This document shows, one piece after another, positions 16,229-24,501 of a stretch of 64,000 nt of DNA (position 1 is the stretch's first letter; each line of letters begins with the position of its first letter). This stretch comes from Rhizobium mongolense USDA 1844 (GTDB lineage Bacteria; Pseudomonadota; Alphaproteobacteria; Rhizobiales; Rhizobiaceae), in assembly GCF_000419765.1 (NCBI RefSeq), contig NZ_ATTQ01000020.1, forward strand, positions 49,298 through 113,297, given 5' to 3'. The notes below the pieces were generated by a model. The model was not told the origin of the DNA and made no database searches. It was given only the letters and a program-made list of their open reading frames with translations. The position numbers and the translations under genes were made by a program.

Positions 16229-17297
16229 ACTCGTTGTAAACAACGTCCAGAAATGGCTGGGCGGCCTTCAAATCCTCAAGGGTGCATCCTTCACGGCAGA
16301 GCGCGGCAGCATTGTCGCACTGCTGGGAGCGTCGGGCAGTGGCAAGACTACCTTGCTGCGCTGCATCGCCGGCCTCGAACAGCCGGAAATCGGCAACATC
16401 GTCATCGGCGGCAAAACGGTGCTCGACGGCGAGAAGAAGGTTGCGCTTCCTCCCGAGCAACGCAATATCGGTCTCGTGTTCCAGTCGTATGCGCTTTGGC
16501 CGCATAGAACCGTCAAGGAAAACGTGGGGTATGGCCTCAAGCTACGCGGTGTGAACCCCACCGAGATCGGTACTCGTGTCCAGGCTATTCTCGACCGCAT
16601 GGGTCTGGGACATCTCGCTGACCGTTATCCGTCGCAGCTATCCGGTGGCCAGCAGCAACGCGTCGCCATTTGCCGCGCCCTTGTCTACGAACCGCGCGTT
16701 CTGCTGCTCGACGAGCCGCTCTCCAACCTCGATGCGAAGCTTCGCGAGGAGGCCCGGTACTGGATTCGCAAGCTGATCCTCGATCTGCAAATTTGCGCAA
16801 TTCTCGTCACACACGACCAGAGCGAAGCGCTGGCGGCGGCCGACAATATTCTCCTGCTGCAGGACGGACGTATCGTCCAGCAAGGCGGACCGCAGGAGAT
16901 TTACTCGAACCCGAACAGCTTCTACTCGGCCGATTTCCTTGGTGCGAACAATATCGTCAAGGGGAAGGTGCAAACGGTCAGCGGCCAGGTTGCGACGATT
17001 GGCGGAGAAGGCTGGTCGTTGAACGGTACGATCCGCGAAGCAGCCGGTCTGACGGGTTCTGAGGACGCTCGTGCGGTCATTCGTGTTGAGCAGATCAAGG
17101 TGACAGACGTTCCCGCGAACGAGGGCATCGAGATGAACCTCGACGACAGCATCTACTTGGGGGATCGCTGGGAATACCGTCTCCGCCGAGGTGATTTTGT
17201 GGCGAAGGCGCACGGAACGAAACAGATGGCTTCGGGCAAGGTGTGGGCGCAAATCCCGCCCGAAAGTGTCTGGGTTTTCTCCGGCGCTCAGAAGTAG
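16221..17297 (+). CDS. ABC transporter ATP-binding protein (PotA/FbpC/UgpC type), 358 aa
   Basis: Walker A is GASGSGKTT (about 36-44), Q-loop FQSYALWPHRTV, signature LSGGQQQRVAICRAL, Walker B VLLLDEPLSNLD and H-loop VTHDQSEA. The C-terminal TOBE-like region is about residues 240-355. ATG 16221 is chosen because it begins the conserved MTELVVNNVQK block; upstream codons lie inside the permease gene. It energises the importer encoded by the two preceding genes. Confidence 0.92.
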   Translation: MTELVVNNVQKWLGGLQILKGASFTAERGSIVALLGASGSGKTTLLRCIAGLEQPEIGNIVIGGKTVLDGEKKVALPPEQRNIGLVFQSYALWPHRTVKENVGYGLKLRGVNPTEIGTRVQAILDRMGLGHLADRYPSQLSGGQQQRVAICRALVYEPRVLLLDEPLSNLDAKLREEARYWIRKLILDLQICAILVTHDQSEALAAADNILLLQDGRIVQQGGPQEIYSNPNSFYSADFLGANNIVKGKVQTVSGQVATIGGEGWSLNGTIREAAGLTGSEDARAVIRVEQIKVTDVPANEGIEMNLDDSIYLGDRWEYRLRRGDFVAKAHGTKQMASGKVWAQIPPESVWVFSGAQK

Positions 17298-17308
17298 GCC
17301 ACACTCCG

Positions 17309-17336
17309 GCGGCCGCCCTTCCTCCCGGGCGGCCGC
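17309..17336 (+). other. Strong intra-operon hairpin after the ATPase gene
   Basis: GCGGCCGCCC (17309-17318) pairs perfectly with GGGCGGCCGC (17327-17336) around an 8-nt loop. No T-run follows, so it is more likely an mRNA-stability or processing element than a full terminator. It separates the transport genes from the enzyme genes of the operon. Confidence 0.55.
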
Positions 17337-17366
17337 TGACTTTCATAGTTCAGTTCAGAGGCCAAA

Positions 17367-18023
17367 ATGTCCGCCCCCCGCATTGCCCTTATCCATGCGA
17401 CGCCCATCGCGATGGAACCGATCAACGCCTCCTTTGCCACCGCTTGGCCGGAAGCCGAGACTGTGAATCTTCTCGAAGATAGCCTGTCACCGGATCGAGC
17501 GAAGGCAGACGAGATCACGCCGGAACTGGCGGAACGAATATTCGCGCTAGCGGAATATGCCTTCAACGCGAGATGCGATGCCGTCCTCTTCACCTGCTCG
17601 GCCTTTGGAACCGCGATCGAAGCGGCAGCCGCCAAGCTTCCAATCCCCGTTTTGAAGCCAAATGAGGCGATGTTTGAGGCTGCCATCAGCCAAGGCGGCA
17701 GAACTGCGATGCTGTACACGTTTCCGCCGGCTCGCGAGGGGATGGAAGAGGAATTCCACGTAGAGGCCAAGCGGCTCAACCCGAAGGCCAGCATTCAGAG
17801 TTTCCTCGTTGAAGGCGCTATTGAAGCGGTACGAAGCGGCGACGCCGAGACCCACAATCGCTTGGTCAAACAAGCTGCCGCCTCGCTTCGTGACTTCGAC
17901 GCAATCATGCTCGCACATTTTTCGACCGCACGGGCACTTTCGCCAGTTCGCGAGGTCACGTCTATCCCCGTGTTTAGCAGTCCGGACGCAGCAGTCGCGA
18001 AATTGAAGAAGTTGCTTCTATAG
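17367..18023 (+). CDS. Asp/Glu/hydantoin racemase-fold protein, 218 aa
   Basis: The protein has the two-domain Asp/Glu racemase fold. The first catalytic cysteine is Cys77 in LFTCSAFG. The second position, usually Cys in true racemases, is Ser186 in LAHFSTARA. One-cysteine members include arylmalonate-decarboxylase-like enzymes, so the role could be decarboxylation or isomerisation of a hydroxy-acid rather than amino acid racemisation. It lies between the importer and the lactone hydrolase-like gene. Cytoplasmic. Confidence 0.75.
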   Translation: MSAPRIALIHATPIAMEPINASFATAWPEAETVNLLEDSLSPDRAKADEITPELAERIFALAEYAFNARCDAVLFTCSAFGTAIEAAAAKLPIPVLKPNEAMFEAAISQGGRTAMLYTFPPAREGMEEEFHVEAKRLNPKASIQSFLVEGAIEAVRSGDAETHNRLVKQAAASLRDFDAIMLAHFSTARALSPVREVTSIPVFSSPDAAVAKLKKLLL

Positions 18024-18061
18024 ACGCGACGAAATCGTGAAAAAATGGGAGGAGAAAGGCA

Positions 18062-18997
18062 ATGCATATGAGTAGACGCGAGTTCATAGCGGGCACTTTC
18101 GGTGCTGCTGCAGCCGTTACGGTTTCAACGTCTGCAAACGGCTCCGACGCGGTTCCTTACTCATCCGGTGACAACAAGCCGAGTTTCAAGGCACCCGCCA
18201 ACACTTGCGATGCGCATTTCCATATCTATGACAAGCGCTTCCCGGCCGCGCCGAACGCAAGCCTGGTGCCGCCCGATGCTCTGGTGACCGACTACGAAAA
18301 GCTTCGCACTCGATTGGGATTCGAGCGTAGCGTGATCGTCCAGCCGTCCACCTATGGGACGGACAATTCCTGCCTGCTGGAAGCCCTTAAAAATCTGGGG
18401 CCTCGTGCTCGCGGGATTGCGGTGGTCGATACCTCGGTCAGCGACGAGCAGCTCAAGGAATTGAACGCCGCCGGCATACGCGGCATTCGATTTAATTTGG
18501 GCAGGGCGGGGGCCACAACGATCGAGATGATCGAACCGCTTTCCAAGCGGGTTGCGGAGCTTGGCTGGCATATTCAGGTTCATATGTCTGGTAGCGATAT
18601 AGCCAAGAATGCCGACCTGTTCGCTCGCTTACCGGTAACCGTCGTCTTCGATCACCTTGGTCGCATTCCCCAGCCCGAGGGCATCAAGCACCCGGCATTC
18701 GCCGTTGTTAGCGCTCTCCTTGAGCAGGGGAAGGCCTATACCAAGCTTTCCAGCATTTATCAGGACACAGTCGTCGGACCACCGACTTACGAAGACATGG
18801 GTGCCTTCGCGCGGGCTTACATCAAGGTAGCGCCAGACCGGGTGCTGTGGGCTTCCGACTGGCCACACCCATCACCAGGCAAATTTGGCAAGCCGAACGA
18901 TGCGACGCTGATGGACCTGTGCGCCGACTGGGCGGGCGACAACGGGACCCGCCAGAAGATTTTTGTAGACAATGCGGCCAAGCTCTACGGCTTCTAA
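18062..18997 (+). CDS. Tat-exported amidohydrolase (COG3618-type lactone hydrolase/isomerase), 311 aa
   Basis: A TIM-barrel metal-dependent hydrolase. The N-terminus MHMSRREFIAGTF followed by an alanine-rich stretch is a twin-arginine signal, so a folded enzyme is sent to the periplasm. Metal and substrate residues are visible in CDAHFHIYD (His52, His54), IQVHMSG, VFDHLGR and ASDWPHP. Characterised relatives include 2-pyrone-4,6-dicarboxylate hydrolase (LigI) and galactarolactone isomerase, which act on sugar-acid or aromatic-derived lactones. It may open a lactone before import through the ABC system. An alternative ATG six bases downstream also keeps the RR motif. Confidence 0.8.
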   Translation: MHMSRREFIAGTFGAAAAVTVSTSANGSDAVPYSSGDNKPSFKAPANTCDAHFHIYDKRFPAAPNASLVPPDALVTDYEKLRTRLGFERSVIVQPSTYGTDNSCLLEALKNLGPRARGIAVVDTSVSDEQLKELNAAGIRGIRFNLGRAGATTIEMIEPLSKRVAELGWHIQVHMSGSDIAKNADLFARLPVTVVFDHLGRIPQPEGIKHPAFAVVSALLEQGKAYTKLSSIYQDTVVGPPTYEDMGAFARAYIKVAPDRVLWASDWPHPSPGKFGKPNDATLMDLCADWAGDNGTRQKIFVDNAAKLYGF

Positions 18998-19020
18998 GGC
19001 TCGCGGGAAGGAAGTGAAGA

Positions 19021-20283
19021 ATGCTCCTGGGTGTAATCGCGGACGACTTTACCGGCGCTAGCGACATAGCCAACACGATCGCAAAAGGCTTGCCGCCCCA
19101 TGGTGGCTTGAAGACCGCCCAGTTTTTGGGAGTTCCGTCGAGGCCGGCCCCGCCGGAAATCGAAGCGGGCGTGGTAGCCTTGAAGAGCCGCTCGATACGT
19201 GTGGCGGACGCTGTCCAGCAATCGTTGGCAGCGCTCGATTGGCTACTTTCGCAGGGATGTGGGCAGATCGTTTTCAAATACTGCTCGACGTTTGATTCTA
19301 CAAAAGAGGGTAACATCGGACCGGTTGGCGAGGCACTCGCCAAAGCACTTGGCGCTAGAGGCGTTGTCGCTTGCCCGGCTTTCCCCGGAGCTGGTCGCAC
19401 GGTCTACATGGGACATCTGTTTGTCCATGACCGGTTGCTCAACGAATCCGGCATGCAGAACCATCCGCTGACGCCAATGAACGACCCGGACATCCGGCGG
19501 TGGCTTGGCTATCAGACGGAGACACCTGTTGGTCTGGTCCCTGCCCGAGTGGTGCGCCAGGGCGAAGCCGCGATAAGAGACGCACTGGCTGAGGCCGAAG
19601 GTACCATGGTCATCGTCGACGCCACGTCAGATGAGGAACTGGCGACTATTGGCGCTGCCATCGCTGACCACAAGCTGGTCACCGGGGGCTCCGGTATCGC
19701 AATCGGCCTACCCGCCAATTTCATCCGACGGGGATTGGCGAAGGGTTCGCGAGACAGCTCGATTGGGACGACGGGTCCGGAAGCTATACTCGCCGGAAGC
19801 TGCTCGGGTGCGACGCGAGGGCAGATTGACCTCCACAAGGCAAGTCATCCGACACTGCCAATCGATGTCGATAAGGTCATGAGTGGAGAAACCACGGCAG
19901 ACGATATCGTCAAGTTTATCCAGGCAAACCACGGCAAGGCACCGCTTGCCTACTCTTCCGGTACTCCTGAGGACGTCCGCCGGATGCAAGAGAAGTACGG
20001 TCGCGACGAGGTCGCCCATAAGCTCGACGGGTTCTTTGCGGAGACAGCACAGAAGCTTGTGGCCGCTGGTGTGACAAGGTTGGTCGTCGCAGGCGGGGAG
20101 ACGTCAGGGGCCGTGGTTTCTGCGCTCGATCTCGGTGCGCTGACCATTGGCCAGGAGATCGACCCCGGCGTACCGGTTCTCCTTTCGCACGGCGACAAGC
20201 CCATCGCGCTCGCGCTGAAGTCCGGAAACTTCGGTGCGCAGGATTTCTTCACAAAGGCATTGAACAGGCTGACGTCACAATGA
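19021..20283 (+). CDS. otnK: Four-carbon acid-sugar kinase (OtnK, DUF1537 family), 420 aa
   Basis: The N-terminal substrate domain begins with IADDFTGASD (about 6-15). The C-terminal nucleotide domain carries GGETSG (358-363) and KSGNFG (400-405), both typical of the DUF1537 kinases. Known members phosphorylate 3-oxo-tetronate, D-threonate or related C4 acids at O4. The immediate neighbour is an OtnC-type decarboxylase whose start overlaps this stop by 4 nt, which matches the 3-oxo-tetronate branch. The product would be 3-oxo-tetronate 4-phosphate. The OtnI isomerase and LtnD dehydrogenase usually seen in that pathway are absent. Confidence 0.88.
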   Translation: MLLGVIADDFTGASDIANTIAKGLPPHGGLKTAQFLGVPSRPAPPEIEAGVVALKSRSIRVADAVQQSLAALDWLLSQGCGQIVFKYCSTFDSTKEGNIGPVGEALAKALGARGVVACPAFPGAGRTVYMGHLFVHDRLLNESGMQNHPLTPMNDPDIRRWLGYQTETPVGLVPARVVRQGEAAIRDALAEAEGTMVIVDATSDEELATIGAAIADHKLVTGGSGIAIGLPANFIRRGLAKGSRDSSIGTTGPEAILAGSCSGATRGQIDLHKASHPTLPIDVDKVMSGETTADDIVKFIQANHGKAPLAYSSGTPEDVRRMQEKYGRDEVAHKLDGFFAETAQKLVAAGVTRLVVAGGETSGAVVSALDLGALTIGQEIDPGVPVLLSHGDKPIALALKSGNFGAQDFFTKALNRLTSQ

Positions 20284-20916
20284 GCAATGAATCTAAAGTT
20301 CGCGAAGAGATTGTCCGTTTGTCGCGGTCGCTTTTCGAGCGAGGATACTCGGTCGGTACGGCGGGAAACATCAGCGCCGCGGTTGACCACGGCATCCTCA
20401 TGACGCCAACGAATTCCTCCCTCGGCTTTCTTGACCCTGCTCGCATCAGCAAGGTCAGCCGTGATGGTCAGCATCTTTCAGGGGACAAGCCTTCCAAGGA
20501 AATCTTCCTGCACAACGCCTTTTACGAAACACGGCCCCAAACAGGGGCGGTCGTTCATCTGCATTCTACCTTCGCAACCGCTCTGTCTTGCCTAACAGAC
20601 GTCGATCCGGATGACTGCATCCCTCCGTTGACCCCTTATGTCGTGATGCGCGTCGGTCAGGTGAAACTCGTTCCTTACGTGCGGCCCGGAGACGAGAAGG
20701 CAGGCGATCTGATCCGCAAACTGAAAGGACGCTATGCCGCTGTTCTGTTGGCAAACCACGGCCCAGTCGTGACCGGCAAGGACATCGGCTCGGCAGTCTA
20801 CGCGGCCGAAGAGCTTGAGGAGAGCAAAGCTTCTGGTGCTTCTGCGCGGCGCACCGACGCGGATGCTGACTGAAGAGAACGTGGCCGAGCTGAAAGCCGT
20901 GTTCGGCGCGTACTGA
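20280..20916 (+). pseudogene. otnC: 3-oxo-tetronate 4-phosphate decarboxylase (OtnC type) with a +1 frameshift
   Basis: This is a class II aldolase/AraD-type protein: GTAGNISAAVDHGILMTP, HLHSTFATAL and LLANHGPVVTG are all present, supplying the zinc histidines. The ATG frame ends early at 20871-20873 after an unnatural tail (SGASARRTDADAD). In the +1 frame from 20827 the sequence continues as KLLVLLRGAPTRMLTEEN and then VAELKAVFGAY to a TGA at 20914-20916, giving the normal family length of 211 aa. One extra A in the AAA run at 20826-20828 explains it. It may be a sequencing error or a genuine mutation; the first 182 residues include the catalytic core. The intact enzyme would yield dihydroxyacetone phosphate and CO2. 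Confidence 0.8.
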
Positions 20917-20949
20917 ATTTTTCCAGCAGATTAAACGACAGGAGTAGCG

Positions 20950-21717
20950 ATGACCGGTCCCTATCTCATCGCGGGTAATTGGAAAATGAATGGGCTCAAC
21001 AGCTCGTTGGCTGTGCTTGAGGAGACTGCCCGCTCTTGCGAGCACTTGAACGAAGAGGTCGACGTCGTGGTGTTTCCGCCTGCAACGCTTCTCGCGGTGT
21101 CCTCGATCTTGCTCAAGGATACTAGGGTGCAATTGGGCGGTCAGGACTGCAGCAGCGAGGTTTCTGGCGCGTTCACCGGCGAAATATCAGCCTCGATGCT
21201 GAAAGATGCCGGAGCGAAATTCGTCATTCTTGGCCATTCGGAGCGCCGCCAGCGGCATGCTGAGAGTGATGATCTAGTTCGACGGAAGGCGATCCAGGCA
21301 GTTCAGGAGGGGCTAAAGGCCGTAATCTGCATCGGTGAGATCGCTCAGGAGAAGGCAGACGGCAAAACCCTTGCGGCGGTGTCCGACCAGATTTTGTACT
21401 CCGTTCCACGGACTTCTGCGGTCGACCAGATCGTGATTGCGTACGAACCTAAATGGGCAATTGGGACCGGCGTCACCCCAACCTTGGATGAAATTGCCGT
21501 AGTGCATAAGCATATCCGAGTGGAGCTATTGGCGCATTGGGGAGAAAGCGGTCGGGGCATCCGCATTCTCTATGGCGGATCGGTCAAACCGTCGAACGCT
21601 ACAGAGATTCTGGCAATTTCCGAGGTCGGTGGGCTCTTGGTAGGTGGTGCAAGCCTCGATGCGAAGCAGTTCTCAGCCATATGCGAGCACGGCCGGTCGG
21701 TACGAGCCGCAGCATGA
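20950..21717 (+). CDS. tpiA: Triose-phosphate isomerase (island paralogue), 255 aa
   Basis: Catalytic residues are present: Asn10 and Lys12 in GNWKMNG, His96 in GHSERR and Glu166 in YEPKWAIGTG. The loop-6 hinge, normally PVW, is PKW here (Lys168), an uncommon change. It interconverts dihydroxyacetone phosphate and glyceraldehyde 3-phosphate, following directly from the OtnC product. Rhizobia and Brucella also carry TPI paralogues that isomerise tetrulose phosphates, so activity on a C4 substrate is an alternative. Its stop overlaps the fbp start (ATGA). Confidence 0.9.
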   Translation: MTGPYLIAGNWKMNGLNSSLAVLEETARSCEHLNEEVDVVVFPPATLLAVSSILLKDTRVQLGGQDCSSEVSGAFTGEISASMLKDAGAKFVILGHSERRQRHAESDDLVRRKAIQAVQEGLKAVICIGEIAQEKADGKTLAAVSDQILYSVPRTSAVDQIVIAYEPKWAIGTGVTPTLDEIAVVHKHIRVELLAHWGESGRGIRILYGGSVKPSNATEILAISEVGGLLVGGASLDAKQFSAICEHGRSVRAAA

Positions 21718-22691
21718 GGAAAGGTATCACTTCCCTGGCGAGCTTCCTCAGCCAAGCTGTCGACGATGGTGTCTCCCCCGATCTCGCTGAAGTCGTAACG
21801 GCGTTGGCAGCTGCGTCGCTGACCATAGCTCAAGACATTCGTAAGTCGAATTGGATGGAAGCCGACACTTCCTTGGGTACCGTGAACATTCAGGGCGAAG
21901 TTCAAAAGCCTCTCGATGTCATAGCCAGCGACAGGATGATGGCTGCCCTTCAGCCTCTCGCGCATGTCTCTTTCGCGGTTTCGGAGGAGGTGGACGAGGC
22001 AGTTTCTTTGAACACAGCTGGTCGTTACGCGGTGATCTTCGACCCGTTGGACGGTTCGTCCAATGTCGACGTCAACATAACAGTAGGTTCGATCTTCTCA
22101 GTGGTCGAAGCATCGACGTTGGATCAGATTCTGCAGCCGGGCCGTCAACAGCGCTTTGCAGCCTATGCCGCGTATGGGCCTTCAACCTTGTTTACCCTCA
22201 CCCTCGGCAACGGGGTCGCGGTTTTTGGTGCCGATCACCGTGGTCAGTACAGGCTGATCAGCCAAGGTCATCGGGTGCCTGCCCAGAACCCAGAATATGC
22301 CATCAACGCTAGCCGGAAAATGGATTGGCCACCCGGTATTGCTGCATTTGTCAGTGACTGCGATCTCGGGGAGACGGGTCCGCTTGCCCGTAAGCACAAT
22401 ATGCGGTGGGTGGGCTCCATGGTGGCAGAGCTGCACCGTATCCTTTTGCGCGGCGGTCTTTTCCTCTACCCGGGAAAGTCAATCGACGGCCCAGGAAAAT
22501 TGCGCCTTCTCTACGAAGCAAATCCGATGAGCTTCATCCTTGAGGCCGCGGGTGGGGTTTGTTCCACCGGCACCCAGCCGATCCTTGATGTGATCCCGCA
22601 CGGCTTACATCAGCGTGTCGGCGTTTTGATGGGATCGGCAAGCGAGATGGAAAGTCTCATGTCTTACATTCAAGCGAACCCAGGGAGGTAA
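21714..22691 (+). CDS. fbp: Class I fructose-1,6-bisphosphatase, 325 aa
   Basis: The metal-binding FDPLDGSSNVDVN block and upstream SEEVDE are clear, as is RWVGSMVAELHRILLRGG in the C-terminal half. The start at 21714 overlaps the tpi stop by 4 nt; earlier in-frame codons lie inside tpi. It hydrolyses fructose 1,6-bisphosphate to fructose 6-phosphate, the irreversible gluconeogenic step. Together with the island aldolase and tpi it makes the route from dihydroxyacetone phosphate to hexose phosphate self-contained. Confidence 0.93.
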   Translation: MRKGITSLASFLSQAVDDGVSPDLAEVVTALAAASLTIAQDIRKSNWMEADTSLGTVNIQGEVQKPLDVIASDRMMAALQPLAHVSFAVSEEVDEAVSLNTAGRYAVIFDPLDGSSNVDVNITVGSIFSVVEASTLDQILQPGRQQRFAAYAAYGPSTLFTLTLGNGVAVFGADHRGQYRLISQGHRVPAQNPEYAINASRKMDWPPGIAAFVSDCDLGETGPLARKHNMRWVGSMVAELHRILLRGGLFLYPGKSIDGPGKLRLLYEANPMSFILEAAGGVCSTGTQPILDVIPHGLHQRVGVLMGSASEMESLMSYIQANPGR

Positions 22692-22693
22692 CC

Positions 22694-24070
22694 ATGCTCA
22701 CCTCGATCAATCCGGCGACCGGAAAAGAGATCGCAACCTTCGAGCTGCATTCCGATGAATACGTGGACGCCGCGCTGACGGCGGCTAATAGGGCTCAGCG
22801 GAAATGGCGTGAGGTTCCCATCACCGAACGTGTGGGACTGTTGACGCGGATGGCTATTGCTCTTCGCAAAGGCAAGTCGACTTATGCTGAAATGATAACC
22901 CGGGAAATGGGAAAGCCAATCGCGGAATCAGAGGCCGAGATCGAAAAGTGTGCGTACAACTGTGATTTCTATGCTGAGCATGCAACTCAATACCTCGCCG
23001 ACGAACCGGTTATCTCGAACGCCACGGAAAGCGTCGTGGCATTTGACCCCCTGGGCGTTATCCTCGCGATCATGCCCTGGAATTACCCGTTTTGGCAGTT
23101 CTTCCGCTTTGCCGCTCCGGCTTTCGCCGCTGGTAATGGTGCGATCCTGAAGCATGCTAACAATGTTCCGGAGTGTGCGCTTGCCGTGGAAGACATTATG
23201 CGGGAGGCAGGATGTTCTGACGGACTGTTCCGCACGCTTCTCATCGATGCATCCAAGGTGGCCGGATTAATCGCCGATGATCGGATCGCGGCGGTCACTC
23301 TGACGGGGTCAACCGAAGTTGGTGCCATCGTCGCCGGGCAAGCGGGGAAAGCCCTGAAAAAACAGGTGCTAGAGCTTGGTGGCTCCGACCCATTTATCGT
23401 GCTAGCCGATGCGGATTTGGAACAGGCGGCTGCTGTCGCGGTCAAAGCTCGATACATCAATGTCGGTCAATCCTGCGTGAACGCTAAGCGGTTTATCGTG
23501 GAAGAATCCGTGGCAGAGCGATTCGTAGAGTTGTTCTGCGAGGGCGTCGCTAAGCTGAAGATTGGCGATCCAAACGAGCGCGACACAAATATTGGCCCGA
23601 TGGCGCGGGCGAACCTGCTTGCAGGTCTCCATGCTCAAGTTGAGAAGACAATTGCTGCCGGCGCGGTCGCTCGAGCAGGAGGCAAGCCCATCGGAGGGGA
23701 TGGCTTCTTTTATCCGCCGACGGTCCTCGATCATGTCTCGCCGGATATGGTCGCTTTCTGCGAGGAAACTTTTGGCCCTGTCGCCGCTATCACCCGGGTA
23801 AAGGATGCGGATGAAGCCATTCGCTTGGCCAACCAGACCGAATTCGGTCTTGGCTCCGCTCTTTGGTCCCAGGACACGGAGAAGGCCAAGCGCCTTGCTC
23901 GGAAGATCGACGCCGGAGCGGTGTTCATCAACGGGATGGTCGCATCGGACCCCCGGTATCCCTTTGGTGGTATCAAGAGGTCGGGATACGGTCGTGAACT
24001 TGGGGTTTATGGCATCCGAGAGTTCGTGAACGTGAAAACCGTGTGGGTCGGTCCCGCAAGAGCAACCTAA
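22694..24070 (+). CDS. NAD(P)-dependent aldehyde dehydrogenase (succinate-semialdehyde type), 458 aa
   Basis: A soluble ALDH-superfamily enzyme. Conserved residues are Asn130 in MPWNYP, Lys153 in ILKHAN, Glu227 in LELGGSDPF and the nucleophile Cys261 in GQSCVNAKRF. The overall sequence is closest to short succinate-semialdehyde dehydrogenases. In this operon it more likely oxidises a small hydroxy-aldehyde or semialdehyde produced from the catabolised acid. It starts 2 nt after the fbp stop. Confidence 0.88.
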   Translation: MLTSINPATGKEIATFELHSDEYVDAALTAANRAQRKWREVPITERVGLLTRMAIALRKGKSTYAEMITREMGKPIAESEAEIEKCAYNCDFYAEHATQYLADEPVISNATESVVAFDPLGVILAIMPWNYPFWQFFRFAAPAFAAGNGAILKHANNVPECALAVEDIMREAGCSDGLFRTLLIDASKVAGLIADDRIAAVTLTGSTEVGAIVAGQAGKALKKQVLELGGSDPFIVLADADLEQAAAVAVKARYINVGQSCVNAKRFIVEESVAERFVELFCEGVAKLKIGDPNERDTNIGPMARANLLAGLHAQVEKTIAAGAVARAGGKPIGGDGFFYPPTVLDHVSPDMVAFCEETFGPVAAITRVKDADEAIRLANQTEFGLGSALWSQDTEKAKRLARKIDAGAVFINGMVASDPRYPFGGIKRSGYGRELGVYGIREFVNVKTVWVGPARAT

Positions 24071-24084
24071 TCAGAGGACACGAG

Positions 24085-24501
24085 ATGGCTGAGGCAGCGA
24101 TACTTCGCCCTAAAGAGCTAAATACGAATGACCGAGGCGGTGGTGCAAGAACGACGCCCCTCGTTACCCGGAAATGCGGTTCAACCAGCATGATCAACGG
24201 AATTACCGCTTTTGACCCGGGAGCGTCCATAGGGCTTCACAGGCATAACTGCGAGGAAAGTGTGATGGTCTTGGATGGCGAAGCCATCGCGGAGATCGAC
24301 GGCGTCCGGCATCGGCTTGGTGCAAACGATACGACGTGGATTCCGGCGAACGTTCCGCACCGGTTCATCAACGCATCTGATAGTCAGCCGATGCGTATCT
24401 TTTGGATATACGCGTCGATAGATGCGACTCGTACGATGATCGCGACCGGCGAGGAACGGGCAATCGACGCCGAACACACCAGCTCCGCTGGCGCTGCCTG
24501 A
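24085..24501 (+). CDS. Small cupin-domain protein, 138 aa
   Basis: A single-domain cupin. The first motif is GLHRHNCEESVMVLDGEA with the metal-binding His-X-His and Glu; the second is ANVPHRFIN. The ATG at 24085 follows GAGGACACGAG, while an earlier in-frame start lies within the aldehyde dehydrogenase gene. Small cupins in acid-sugar operons can be isomerases, lyases or sensors; the function here is unknown. Its stop overlaps the next start by one base. Confidence 0.75.
   Translation: MAEAAILRPKELNTNDRGGGARTTPLVTRKCGSTSMINGITAFDPGASIGLHRHNCEESVMVLDGEAIAEIDGVRHRLGANDTTWIPANVPHRFINASDSQPMRIFWIYASIDATRTMIATGEERAIDAEHTSSAGAA

Noticed and set aside
15116..16243. A 375-codon frame antisense to the permease gene
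   Set aside because: Composition is charged and repetitive, as expected for the complement of membrane-protein codons; no domain.
13301..17297. ABC system annotated as a ferric iron importer
   Set aside because: The family includes iron importers, but location inside a catabolic operon with the shared operator, and no obvious paired tyrosines, argue for an organic ligand. Iron is not excluded.
8817..22691. CbbA-type aldolase, Tpi and Fbp considered as a Calvin-cycle cluster
   Set aside because: No RuBisCO, phosphoribulokinase, transketolase or CbbR is present; the genes share operators with a catabolic system, so gluconeogenesis fits better.
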